Positions 9,840-18,475 of a DNA stretch of 64,000 nucleotides are shown piece by piece (the stretch's first letter is position 1; each line of letters begins with the position of its first letter). Location of the stretch: the NCBI RefSeq assembly GCF_029502005.1, contig NZ_JAMQOT010000001.1, positions 992,001-1,056,000 on the forward strand, written 5' to 3'. The position numbers were made by a program, and so were the translations under genes. The notes under the pieces were generated by a model that did no database searches, was not told where the DNA came from, and saw only the letters and a program-made list of their open reading frames with translations. This stretch comes from Natrinema salsiterrestre. Its GTDB lineage: Archaea > Halobacteriota > Halobacteria > Halobacteriales > Natrialbaceae.

Positions 9840-10406
9840 TCATCGGTCGGTCGGGTCGTCCAACCGGCGGCACGAGTCGAACCGCTCGTCGGTGAGGTAG
9901 ACGGTTCCGTCGCGAACTGTCACGGCGATCGACTCGAGTGCGTCCCCGCGGCACGGCCCTGCCGTACAGACGCCGTCACCGCACTCGAAGCGCGCGCCGT
10001 GCTCGTGACACACCAGTCGGTCGTCGCGGACGATCGCACCGGAGCCGGGGTCGAGTCGGACCTCCGGCTTGTGGGGGCACGAGTTCCGCCACGCGAACAC
10101 GTCCGTTCCCTCTCGTCGGAGGATCAGTTCCGTCCCGCGGCGATCGCGGCGGGCCTCACACCGGAGCGTGCCGTTCGTCGGAACGTCAGCTAGCGGCGCG
10201 ATGTAGCGGGGGTCCCCGTCCGAGGGTGCGTCTCCATCGTCGGCGCTTCCGTCGGTCTCGTCGCCGCTCGAGTCCCCCTCCCGTCCGCCACCGATGCTGA
10301 ATCGGAACGTCGCGTCGTCGGTCGAGACGTCCCCCTCGTCGTCGTAGATGCGAACGGCCGCCGATTCGTCCGCTCCTTCGAGCGTTACTCGGACGGGATC
10401 AGTCAT
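9840..10406 (-). CDS. Rieske [2Fe-2S] ferredoxin-like protein
   Basis: This 188-residue protein has a Rieske domain at its C-terminal half. The cluster ligands are CPH (in RNSCPHKPE) and CHEH (in LVCHEHGARF), separated by the usual loop. The first ~65 residues are a very acidic, low-complexity stretch (Asp/Gly/Ser) that looks like a linker or halo-adaptation. There is no membrane helix or signal peptide, so this is likely a soluble electron carrier. No oxygenase partner gene is adjacent. Confidence 0.9.
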   Translation of the reverse strand: MTDPVRVTLEGADESAAVRIYDDEGDVSTDDATFRFSIGGGREGDSSGDETDGSADDGDAPSDGDPRYIAPLADVPTNGTLRCEARRDRRGTELILRREGTDVFAWRNSCPHKPEVRLDPGSGAIVRDDRLVCHEHGARFECGDGVCTAGPCRGDALESIAVTVRDGTVYLTDERFDSCRRLDDPTDR

Positions 10407-10534
10407 ACCCGCTTCTTTTCGGCCAACCTAAAAATACGTTCCGGACCGAGTTCGTTCGAACGGGATCGGAGGGTCGACGCTCGGGTTTCGAGAGCGCGCG
10501 GTATCCCTTTAGGGGAGCCGATCGAAGGACGAGT

Positions 10535-10768
10535 ATGGACGATCACGACGTCACCGTCGACGTGGAGGTCGAAGTCGAAGTGGACTCGAACGAACTCGAG
10601 ATCGAGGTCGGAGACGAACGCGAGTTCGAGGGCGAACTCGAGGCCGGCGGCCTGACCATCGAAGTCGAAGCGGAGGTCGAGGTCGAGGGTGAGAGCGAGA
10701 GCGAGAATAGTACAGACGGGGGCGGCGGCGAGGAGGGCGAAGAAGCCGAAGAGACCGAGGAGGACTGA
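10535..10768 (+). CDS. Very acidic Val-Glu repeat small protein
   Basis: This 77-residue protein alternates valine with Glu/Asp (VTVDVEVEVEVD, then TIEVEAEVEVEG) and ends in a Glu/Gly tail. Alternation of this kind favours an amphipathic beta-strand. The ATG is preceded by a CCTTTAGG stretch about 25 bases upstream. I recognise no family. The high GC and acidic bias make it hard to exclude a chance frame, so confidence is moderate. Confidence 0.5.
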   Translation: MDDHDVTVDVEVEVEVDSNELEIEVGDEREFEGELEAGGLTIEVEAEVEVEGESESENSTDGGGGEEGEEAEETEED

Positions 10769-10859
10769 TCGGGCGCGACTCCCGGCGCACGAATCGAACG
10801 CGCTCACGGTTTTCGCGGATGTCGAAAAACGCTATGCACTGGCTCCGGTAGGTGCCCGT

Positions 10860-12521
10860 ATGACCTGGACGGTAATGCCGACGTACGACGACTACGAGAC
10901 GGCCCGCGCGGAGTTCGCGTGGGATCTCCCCGACGAGTACAATCCCGCCGTCGACTTCCTCCGGAAACACGACGACGCGAGTCGAACGGCGCTTCGATAC
11001 GAGGATCCCGAGTCCGGTCTCGAGACCTACTCCTTCGACGATCTCGACGAACGGTCCGATCGCCTCGCCGCCGCGCTCGCGGACCTCGGAATCGAGGCGG
11101 GAGACCGCGTCGGCGTCGTGGTCCCGCAGAAACCACAGAACCCGCTTACACACCTCGCGAACTGGAAGCTGGGCGCGGTCTCCGTGCCGCTTACCGTCCT
11201 CTTCGGTCGCGACGCCCTCCGGTACCGCCTCGCGGACAGCGAGGCGAAGGCGGTCGTCGTCGACCCGAGCGTTCGCGAGACCGTCGACGAGATCCGCGAC
11301 GACTGTCCGGCGCTCGAGCACGTGATCGAACTCGGCGACGGCGATTCAGTCGCGGGCGATGCACACGCCTTCGACGATCTCCTCGCGACCCACGAGCCGG
11401 GGATCGAAGTCTACGACGCCACGCCGGCGACGCCGACGGCGATCATGTACACGAGCGGGTCGACGGGACCGCCGAAGGGGGTCCGACACAGCCACGCGCT
11501 CTGGCTCGGGCGGGCGGCCGCGGCGTACAACTACTTCGATCAGGGGCTCGCGGCGGGCGAAGCCACCGTGTGGACGCCGGCGGACTGGGCGTGGGGCGCG
11601 GCGCTCGGCGGGACCCTCTTCGCCGCGTGGCACCACGGCTGTACCGTCGTCGGCTGGCCTCGCGACGGGTTCGACCCCGAAGCGATCTACGAGCTGCTCG
11701 AGCGTCACGACGTGACCGGGGCCTTCATGCCCCCGACCGCCCTCCGGATGCTGATGGGTCTCGACGATCCCGAGGGCCGGTTCGACCTCTCGCTCGAGAC
11801 GTTCGCCTCGGCCGGCGAACCGCTCACCTCGGAGGTCGTCGACTGGGTCGAGTCGACGTTCGACGACGTCGCGATCAACGAGTTCTACGGCCAGACGGAG
11901 CTCAACCTCGTCGTCGGAAACTCGTCGAGGTGGTTCGACACGCAGCCGGGCAGCATGGGCAAGCCCCTCCCCGGCTACGAGATCGCCGTCCTCGACCCCG
12001 ACACGCACGAGCGACTCGAGCGCGGCGAGGTCGGCGAACTCGCTGTTCGGCCGGGCGATCGCCGCGTCTTCTTCGACGAGTACCACGGCCTGCCGGAGAA
12101 GACGGCGAGCAAGCGGACCGAAGACGGATGGTTCCTGACCGACGACCTCGTCGAGCGCGACGACGACGGTTACGTCTGGTTCGTCTCTCGAGCCGACGAC
12201 GTCATCCTCACCAGCGGCTACCGCGTCGGCCCGATGGAGGTCGAGGACGTGATCCTCGTCCACGAGGCCGTCGAGCAGGTCGGCGTCGTCGGGGTTCCGG
12301 ATGACACCCGCGGCGAGGCGATCAAGGCGTTCGTCAAACCCGCCGTCGACGACTACGACCCCGACACGCTTCGCACGGAGATTCGCGACCTGGTTCGGGA
12401 CCGACTGGCGGAGTACGAGTACCCGCACCAACTCGAGTTCGTCGAGACGGTGCCGACGACGACGACGGGCAAGATTCGCCGTCGCTCCCTGCGAGAGCGC
12501 GAGGGAATCGCCGAGGAGTGA
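10860..12521 (+). CDS. Acyl-CoA synthetase (AMP-forming, medium-chain type)
   Basis: The ATG at 10860 gives 553 residues. The AMP-binding motif is YTSGSTGPPKG. Motif A8 is TGWFLTDD-like (EDGWFLTDDLVERDDDGYVWF). The C-terminal hinge and catalytic lysine are in PTTTTGKIRRRSL. The overall pattern, including the WTPADWAWG and EFYGQTELNL segments, resembles ACSM/medium-chain acyl-CoA synthetases. The enzyme would activate a carboxylic acid to acyl-CoA in the cytoplasm. The exact substrate is unknown, and there are no beta-oxidation genes beside it. Confidence 0.93.
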   Translation: MTWTVMPTYDDYETARAEFAWDLPDEYNPAVDFLRKHDDASRTALRYEDPESGLETYSFDDLDERSDRLAAALADLGIEAGDRVGVVVPQKPQNPLTHLANWKLGAVSVPLTVLFGRDALRYRLADSEAKAVVVDPSVRETVDEIRDDCPALEHVIELGDGDSVAGDAHAFDDLLATHEPGIEVYDATPATPTAIMYTSGSTGPPKGVRHSHALWLGRAAAAYNYFDQGLAAGEATVWTPADWAWGAALGGTLFAAWHHGCTVVGWPRDGFDPEAIYELLERHDVTGAFMPPTALRMLMGLDDPEGRFDLSLETFASAGEPLTSEVVDWVESTFDDVAINEFYGQTELNLVVGNSSRWFDTQPGSMGKPLPGYEIAVLDPDTHERLERGEVGELAVRPGDRRVFFDEYHGLPEKTASKRTEDGWFLTDDLVERDDDGYVWFVSRADDVILTSGYRVGPMEVEDVILVHEAVEQVGVVGVPDDTRGEAIKAFVKPAVDDYDPDTLRTEIRDLVRDRLAEYEYPHQLEFVETVPTTTTGKIRRRSLREREGIAEE

Positions 12522-12598
12522 GCGCGCCCGGCTCGATCCGTCTCGCACCGCCGTCGAGAACGTCAACAGACCGTCAGAACGACGATACGCGGACGCGG

Positions 12599-12605
12599 TT
12601 TTATT
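12599..12605 (+). promoter_or_regulatory. TATA-like box of the UspA gene
   Basis: TTTTATT lies 25-31 bases before the ATG at 12630, fitting a leaderless transcript. Confidence 0.5.
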
Positions 12606-12629
12606 GTCTCCCCATCCGAACGCCCCGCT

Positions 12630-13052
12630 ATGCACCGCGTGTTGATACCCGTCGATACCAACGAAGATCGTGCGCTGGCACAGGTCGACTACGTGACATC
12701 GCTTCCGAACGCCGAGGAAGCGGTCGAGGCCTACATCCTGTTCGTCTTCACCGAGAACAGCGACGACCTGCCCCAGGAGTTCGAGAAATTCAAATCGGCC
12801 TCGCGGATCGGCTCCGTCCGCCGCGCACAGGAGGCCCTCGAGGAAGCCGGCGTCGAGGTGACGATCCTCGAGGACAGCGGCGACACCGAAGACGACATTC
12901 TCTCGGAAGCGGACGCCTACGACGTCGACTCGATCGTTCTCGGCGGCCGGAAGCGCTCGCCCGTGGGGAAAGCGATCTTCGGAAGCGTCGCCCAGGGGAT
13001 CATTCTCAGCTCCGACCGACCGGTGGTCGTCACCGGAAGCGGCGAGGAGTAG
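12630..13052 (+). CDS. Universal stress protein (UspA family)
   Basis: This 140-residue protein is a single Usp domain. The nucleotide-binding loop is complete: a GGRKRS segment, then G and S at the usual spacing in KAIFGSVAQGII, and DRPVVV at the end. It is therefore probably an ATP-binding Usp. It stands alone on its own promoter, downstream of the acyl-CoA synthetase. Confidence 0.95.
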   Translation: MHRVLIPVDTNEDRALAQVDYVTSLPNAEEAVEAYILFVFTENSDDLPQEFEKFKSASRIGSVRRAQEALEEAGVEVTILEDSGDTEDDILSEADAYDVDSIVLGGRKRSPVGKAIFGSVAQGIILSSDRPVVVTGSGEE

Positions 13053-13178
13053 GTCGACTGCCGGCGGACGAGCGGTCAGTTTTCCGACCCCCGACTCGGG
13101 GACCGCAGGGACGTCTGCTGGAGCCGTCCATGTTCCCGCCGGCAGCCATCTTATCCGGATCGCTACCGAGTGTCCGGT

Positions 13179-14015
13179 ATGGAGATTCGGGAGCCGAAAG
13201 CGGACGAGGCGGCGCGGATTCGGGAGGTCGTCGACAGCTCGATGACGACCTCGTTCAGGCTCAGTCCGGGACAGATCGACGGGATCACCGACGACCAGTT
13301 CGGGGACGACTCCGTCGACGAGAAGAGAGACGACGAGGACACCCTGCTTCACGTCGCCGAGAGCGGCGAGGACATCGAGGGCGCGACCATCACGGGATTC
13401 GTCGAAGGGCGACTCGAGGACGGACGGGGCGAGGTGAACTGGCTGTTCGTCGACCCGGAACACCGAGGGCAAGGGATCGGGACGGAGCTGTACGAGACCG
13501 CGACGGAGACGCTCCGCGATCGCGGTGCCGAACACGTCTGCGTCACCGTCCTCGAGGCCAACACCGAGGGCCACCAGTTCGTCGAACGGTTCGGCCTCGA
13601 GCACGACGGCGACCGTCGCATCGAGGTCGCCGGCGAGTCGCTCGTGAAATACGTTTACACGGATTCTGACGTCGACGTGGATCTCCCCGCGGAGTCCAAC
13701 GCGGACTCGGCGGACGACGAGGACGCGGACTCGGCGGAGTTCCCCGAAACCGAGACGACGGACGGCCAGCTGACGGCGACGAGCGACGACGGGAAGACGG
13801 TGTACGTCGCCCGCGAGGAAGAAGAATCCGGCACCGCAGCGTCGTTTTTCGTCACCTACGAGGACGAGGACCGCGCGGAGCAGTACGGCTTCTACTGCGC
13901 GAACTGCGGCTCCCTCGACGTCTCGATGGCGGAGATGGACCGTCTCGAGTGCAGTGACTGCGGCAACGCACACGCGGAGCGATCCGAGGAGTCGTACGAC
14001 GACTCGCACCTGTAG
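13179..14015 (+). CDS. GNAT acetyltransferase with C-terminal DUF5816-type zinc ribbon
   Basis: The ATG at 13179 gives 278 residues; a GTG nine bases earlier is an alternative. Residues ~1-155 are a GNAT domain with the acetyl-CoA motif HRGQGIGTELYETA. An acidic linker leads to a C-terminal region with two CxxC knuckles (YCANCGS and LECSDCGN), the haloarchaeal DUF5816-like zinc ribbon. The acceptor substrate is unknown. The fusion suggests that the zinc ribbon selects a protein or nucleic-acid target. Confidence 0.88.
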   Translation: MEIREPKADEAARIREVVDSSMTTSFRLSPGQIDGITDDQFGDDSVDEKRDDEDTLLHVAESGEDIEGATITGFVEGRLEDGRGEVNWLFVDPEHRGQGIGTELYETATETLRDRGAEHVCVTVLEANTEGHQFVERFGLEHDGDRRIEVAGESLVKYVYTDSDVDVDLPAESNADSADDEDADSAEFPETETTDGQLTATSDDGKTVYVAREEEESGTAASFFVTYEDEDRAEQYGFYCANCGSLDVSMAEMDRLECSDCGNAHAERSEESYDDSHL

Positions 14016-14085
14016 TCGCCGCGAAAGCCGCCGAATCGTCCCGGTAGCCTCGAGTCGGTCCCTCGAGACCGAAGCCGACCCCGCG

Positions 14086-14592
14086 TTATTTCGCGAAGAT
14101 GCTGTCGGCCGTCGCCGCACCGACGACGCTGAAGACCGACCCCACGGTCACGGCTTTGAACGAGGTCACGGCGCGCTCACAGGAAGTCGCGACGCGCTCG
14201 AAGAAGGGGCCGGAGGACCCGAACAGAGCTTCGGGGCCACAATCGGCCACGGCGTCCGGGAGGAACGTTCCGGGGGCACCGAAGAGGAGGGCGAGCACGG
14301 ACACCGAGCCGAACGTGACGACCATCAGCGAAATGAAACGGAGCGGAACGCCAGCCACCTCCTGTTCGTCGTCGAGGTCGCGGGTCGTGTCCGCCTTGTA
14401 CAGCGCCGCGTAGCCGATCGAGAAGACGATCGCGACGATCACGAGCGCCTGCGAGATGTGCATGTTCCCTGCGAGCACCCAGACCTCCTCCGTAACCACG
14501 AACGGACCCGCGAGCAGGAACCCGCCGACGGTCTGCTGGGCCGAGTCCGCGAGCCGAAAGTCGCGCGGACGGCGCGGGCGTCGGAGTTTCAT
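14086..14592 (-). CDS. DUF2391-like integral membrane protein
   Basis: This 168-residue protein has a basic N-terminus and four hydrophobic segments (about residues 22-42, 47-66, 85-105 and 143-165). The pattern resembles the DUF2391/TIGR02587 family of integral membrane proteins of unknown function. It is the last gene of a minus-strand run with the membrane genes at 14643 and 15435. Confidence 0.7.
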   Translation of the reverse strand: MKLRRPRRPRDFRLADSAQQTVGGFLLAGPFVVTEEVWVLAGNMHISQALVIVAIVFSIGYAALYKADTTRDLDDEQEVAGVPLRFISLMVVTFGSVSVLALLFGAPGTFLPDAVADCGPEALFGSSGPFFERVATSCERAVTSFKAVTVGSVFSVVGAATADSIFAK

Positions 14593-14642
14593 ACCGGAGG
14601 ATTGCGGTGAAACGGTAAAACGCTCCCGTTCGACGAATTCCG

Positions 14643-15383
14643 TTAGACGAACAGCAAGAGGAGAGCGTAGCCGGCCGTTCCGGCGGCGAACGCCCAGAAC
14701 CGGCTCTCCCGATCCGCGGGCAGTTCCTCCTTGATCACGTTCAGAACGATCCCGCCGGCCAGGAAGGGCACGAACACGGCGAGGAGGAGTTCGGCGTCCT
14801 CGAGGACGTATCCGCCGGCGAATCCGGCGATCACCGCCGCGGACAGCAGCCAGCGAGCGCGGCGGTGATACGCCGAGCCGTGGTGTGCCCGAAGACTGTC
14901 GTCCGTGACGAGAAGGTGCAACGCCATCGTGACGAAAAAGGGGAGCACGCTACCGAGTTCGCGGTCCCACAGGAGGTAGCCGATTATCGCGTTGTAGGCC
15001 GCGAACGATCCGACGTGGATCCAGAAGACGCCGCTGCCGGCTGCGTCGTCGTTTCGCCTCGACCGGCCGTTGGTCCGGCGAACGAGTTGTTCGAGGCCGT
15101 AGTAGACGACGAATCCGAAGAGCGCGATCAGATAGCCGTGGTGTTCGGCGGCGATCGTCGCCGTCCCGTAGCCCTCGAGCGTCGCGGCGGCCGCCCCGAT
15201 CTCGGGGAGGAGGTGGACGAACACGTACGCGACCGAGACGCCGCCGGCGGCGGACAGCCACCCGCTACGGGGAATCCGGCCGCCGACTCCGAGGCGGTCG
15301 GCGAAGAGGTGAACGAGCGCGAGGGCGACCGCGAGCGCGGGAGTGAGTGCGGCTTCGAGAGCGACCGAGCCGAGAGAGACCAT
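14643..15383 (-). CDS. Multi-pass membrane protein, possibly ZIP-related
   Basis: This 246-residue protein has about eight hydrophobic helices. It has a VFVHLLPEIG motif in helix 2 (residues ~54-63) and histidine pairs (AEHH, RAHH) in loops. HLLPE-like motifs occur in ZIP metal transporters, but the full ZIP metal-site pattern is not visible. I treat it as a membrane protein of uncertain, possibly metal-related, function. Confidence 0.7.
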   Translation of the reverse strand: MVSLGSVALEAALTPALAVALALVHLFADRLGVGGRIPRSGWLSAAGGVSVAYVFVHLLPEIGAAAATLEGYGTATIAAEHHGYLIALFGFVVYYGLEQLVRRTNGRSRRNDDAAGSGVFWIHVGSFAAYNAIIGYLLWDRELGSVLPFFVTMALHLLVTDDSLRAHHGSAYHRRARWLLSAAVIAGFAGGYVLEDAELLLAVFVPFLAGGIVLNVIKEELPADRESRFWAFAAGTAGYALLLLFV

Positions 15384-15434
15384 CGCTCTATGACGTATAC
15401 CGGCGACGGAAATGTAGGTTCGTGACCGGTCCGT

Positions 15435-15825
15435 TCAGTCGTCGGCGCTGTGGGGTCGCTCGCCACCGGTCGACATCGCGTCGCCGATCGTCCCCGCCGT
15501 CCGCCGAACCAGCCGACCGAACGCGCGGCGGCTGACGAATAACACTATCCCGAGCATGTCGATCCCGCCCCCGAGCGGGACGAGGAACGCCCAGAACGTC
15601 GCAAGCAGCCGCCCACGCGAGCAGGAACGCCGACCCGAGAACGGCGAGTCCGGTCAGAATTACGGTCCAGAACGTGGACAGCGTGCGGACGACGGCCGGT
15701 GCCTGAGACTCGAGCCCACCGACTGCCGCGAGCCAAGGGAGGAGGCCGGTGGCCCCCACGACGGCGACTCTGGGGAGTGTCAGTGCGACCGTGGCCGATA
15801 TCGAGCCGGGCGCTCGTCGTCTCAT
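15435..15825 (-). pseudogene. Small membrane protein gene with a one-base frameshift
   Basis: The first part, from the ATG at 15825, encodes two hydrophobic helices. At about 15612-15614 (a CCC run on the + strand) the reading must shift by one base. It then continues as LLATFWAFLVPLGGGIDML, then GIVLFVSRRAFGRLVRR, and stops at 15435-15437. Both halves have coding character, and removing one base of the GGG run joins them into a 129-residue, three- to four-helix protein. Without the shift the frame runs into arginine-rich nonsense and past the natural stop. It is either a recently broken gene or a sequencing error in a homopolymer. Confidence 0.75.
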
Positions 15826-15882
15826 GGAATCGTCCAGGAACGCATACCCATCGACCTCCCGGACGTGAGACGATGCTGCCTG

Positions 15883-16548
15883 CTACTGCTGCGGAGCGCG
15901 CTCTTCGTAGGGCTGAACGACCACGAATCCCTCCGAGCCCGTGAATTCGAGCTGGTAGGTTTCCTCGGAAGACTGGCCGATCATGTTCGAGAAGGCGCGA
16001 TCCACGTGGCTTCCGGGCGTCGTCCCGCTCCAGGCGACGGTCGCACCGGGATCGGTCCTGACCGGCGGCCGCAAGACCAGCGGCTCGCCGTGGGTCGTGA
16101 TCGCGACGCTGCCGGGGCCCTCGAGGAAGACGTTCGTCATGCCGCCGGCCGAGAAGCCCGCGATGCTCTCGACGGTTCGAATCTCGTAGTCGACTGACGA
16201 CTCGAAGGCGAGTACGTCGGTGCCGTTGACCGAAATCGACTGGTCCGCGTCGAGATCGAGGATCTGGATCTTCTTCTCCTGATCGGCGAGATAGAGGTGG
16301 CCGCTCCCGGTCGCCTCCATCACGGGCGTCCCTTCTCCCGTCGCTTTCTCCTTGAGGAATCCCGTGATCCCGCCCTCGGCGGAGGACTTCCCCTCGAACG
16401 AGATGTCTCCGTCGTAGGCGATCATCGATCCGGCCTTCGCGATCACGGACCCGTCGAGGGCGACGTCCAGCAGTTTGCCGTTCTCGAGTTGAAACGTGTC
16501 ACCGCCCGCCTCGGGTTCGTTCGTGCTGACGAATTCGTCGACGTTCAT
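15883..16548 (-). CDS. AIM24 family protein
   Basis: I prefer the ATG at 16548 (MNVDEFVSTNEP); a start at 16575 would add nine residues. The protein has 221 residues of glycine-rich beta-strands typical of the AIM24/TIGR00266 fold (VIAKAGSMIAYDGDISFEGK, GSGHLYLAD, FLEGPGSVAITTHG). The mitochondrial relative AIM24 affects inner-membrane organisation. The archaeal role is unknown. No membrane helix is seen. Confidence 0.9.
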   Translation of the reverse strand: MNVDEFVSTNEPEAGGDTFQLENGKLLDVALDGSVIAKAGSMIAYDGDISFEGKSSAEGGITGFLKEKATGEGTPVMEATGSGHLYLADQEKKIQILDLDADQSISVNGTDVLAFESSVDYEIRTVESIAGFSAGGMTNVFLEGPGSVAITTHGEPLVLRPPVRTDPGATVAWSGTTPGSHVDRAFSNMIGQSSEETYQLEFTGSEGFVVVQPYEERAPQQ

Positions 16549-16645
16549 GGTGTATCGAGCCGGAATTCGGCTCACCGACCTCGTTTGTCGCGATCGGTCA
16601 AATAGGTACTCGTGTATCAGCTTCGGGACAGCCCGGTCCGACCGA

Positions 16646-18241
16646 TCAGGCCTCGTCTCGGATGAAGTCGGCCGCCTTCTCCGCGATCATCGTCGTCGGC
16701 GCGTCCGTGTTGCCGCTCGTGATCGTCGGCATCACCGAGGCGTCGATCACGCGAAGCCCCTCGAGTCCCCGGACTCGCAGCCGATCGTCGACGACGGCCA
16801 TCTCGTCGTCGCCCATCTTGCAGGTGCCGACGGGGTGGTACAGCGTCTCGGCGTACTCGCGGATGTACTCGATCAGTTCGTCGTCGCTCCGGACGTCCGA
16901 CCCCGGCAGTATCTCCTCGCCGCGGTACTCGTCGAACGGCTCGGACCGCAGGATCTCGCGGACCAGTTTGACGCCCTCGAGCAGCACCTCGAGGTCCTCG
17001 CCCTCGGTCAGATACTGGGGATCGATGGCCGGGTCGTCGAAGGGGTCCGCGGAGGCGAGCGTGATCCGACCGCGGCTCTCGGGCCGCAGTCGGAGCGCGT
17101 TGAGCGAGAACCCGTGCCCGTCGGGGTTCTCGAGTCCGTGTTCGACGAAGTGCGACGGGGCGAAGTGGAACTGAATGTCTGGTGTGTCGGCGTCCTCGGA
17201 GACGGTCGCGAACCCGCCGGCCTCGCCGACGTTCGACGTCAGCGGCCCCTTCTTCAGCAGCAGGAATTTGAGGAGGTTCCAGATCGATTCTGCGTCGGCG
17301 AGGGTGATCGATTTCTCGCACTCGTAGCCGACGCCGGCCTGCAGGTGGTCCTGCAGGTTTCGGCCGACGCCGGGGAGGTCCTCGACGACGTCGATGTCGT
17401 GTTCGGCGAGGTGGTCGGCCGGGCCGACGCCGGAGAGGAGGAGCAACTGCGGGGAGTTGATCGCGCCGGCCGAGAGGACGACGTCCTCGGCCGCGTCGAC
17501 GGTCGCGGGACTGCCGTCGGCATCGTCGCGCGCGTACTCGACGCCGACGGCCTCCCGTCCGTCGAACCGGACCCGCGTCACCCGCGCCCCCGTCACCGCA
17601 GTCAGATTCGGGCGGTCCAGCACCGGCTTCAGGTACGCGTCGGCGGCACTGTGTCGACGGCCGTCCTCCTGTGTCACCTGATAGAGTCCGACGCCCGCCT
17701 GATCGCCGACGTTGAAATCACCGTTGTGTGGCAGCCCTGTTGCCTGCCCGGCCTCGACGAACGCCTCGCTGAGCCCGTTCGGTGACCGGGGATCGGCCAC
17801 GTTCCGCGGCCCGCCCGTTCCGTGGTACTCCGAGGCGCCGCGTTCGTTGTGCTCGGCTCGCTTGAAATACGGCAGCACGTCCTCGTACCCCCATCCCTCG
17901 TTGCCCAGCTCCGCCCAATGGTCGTAGTCCTCGGCCTGTCCCCGAACGTAGATCATCGCGTTGATCGAACTCGAGCCGCCGAGAGTCTTCCCGCGGGGCC
18001 AATAGAGCTCCCGGTCGCGGAGTTCCGACTGCGGTTCGGTGTGATAGTTCCAGTCGACTGCCGATTGGAACAGCTCCGAGAACGCCGCCGGAATCCCGAT
18101 TTCGCGCTGCTCGTCGGGCTCTCCGGCCTCGAGCAACAGCACCTCGGTGTCGGCGTCGGCAGAGAGTCGGTTCGCGAGCACACAGCCCGCCGGCCCCGCG
18201 CCGACGATGACGTAGTCGTACCACCGCCCAGCCCCTGTCAT
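16646..18241 (-). CDS. GMC-family FAD oxidoreductase (choline-dehydrogenase-like)
   Basis: This 531-residue protein has a complete GMC layout. The FAD-binding motif is VIVGAGPAGCVLANRL, the GMC signature 1 is in GKTLGGSSSINAMIYVRG, and the signature 2 region is around LSAGAINSPQLL. The C-terminal catalytic segments are YHPVGTCKMG and NTDAPTTMIAEKAAD. Family members oxidise alcohols such as choline. Choline-to-betaine conversion would suit a halophile, but no betaine-aldehyde dehydrogenase lies nearby, so the substrate is open. A short palindrome sits directly before the start codon. Confidence 0.92.
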   Translation of the reverse strand: MTGAGRWYDYVIVGAGPAGCVLANRLSADADTEVLLLEAGEPDEQREIGIPAAFSELFQSAVDWNYHTEPQSELRDRELYWPRGKTLGGSSSINAMIYVRGQAEDYDHWAELGNEGWGYEDVLPYFKRAEHNERGASEYHGTGGPRNVADPRSPNGLSEAFVEAGQATGLPHNGDFNVGDQAGVGLYQVTQEDGRRHSAADAYLKPVLDRPNLTAVTGARVTRVRFDGREAVGVEYARDDADGSPATVDAAEDVVLSAGAINSPQLLLLSGVGPADHLAEHDIDVVEDLPGVGRNLQDHLQAGVGYECEKSITLADAESIWNLLKFLLLKKGPLTSNVGEAGGFATVSEDADTPDIQFHFAPSHFVEHGLENPDGHGFSLNALRLRPESRGRITLASADPFDDPAIDPQYLTEGEDLEVLLEGVKLVREILRSEPFDEYRGEEILPGSDVRSDDELIEYIREYAETLYHPVGTCKMGDDEMAVVDDRLRVRGLEGLRVIDASVMPTITSGNTDAPTTMIAEKAADFIRDEA

Positions 18242-18254
18242 GATATACCATATC
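18242..18254. promoter_or_regulatory. Palindrome at the start of the GMC oxidoreductase gene
   Basis: GATATACCATATC is a perfect 5-3-5 inverted repeat touching the ATG (18241, minus strand). It lies between that ATG and a TTTATGATG element about 35 bases upstream. The position suits a repressor operator. This is inference from position and symmetry only. Confidence 0.4.
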
Positions 18255-18475
18255 GTTCGTGGGAACCATCATAAACGTTTCAACGAATGTCGCGGCGGCT
18301 GTCGTGAGCGGACGTCGCCACGGTCTCGAGAAGAGGGGGCCCTACACCTCGGTTTTCAGACCGATCGAGGGGGAGTCCGGACGGAGACCACGCGAACGCA
18401 GCGAGTCCGTCCGTTCCTGACTGAAGCCGACGGACACCGAAATGTATTTCTCGTCACCTCTCAGTTGCGAATATA

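Noticed and set aside
11346-14120. Very long minus-strand frame of more than 900 codons
   Set aside because: It lies opposite acyl-CoA synthetase, UspA and GNAT genes, all with conserved motifs. The minus-strand translation has no domain and crosses gene boundaries.
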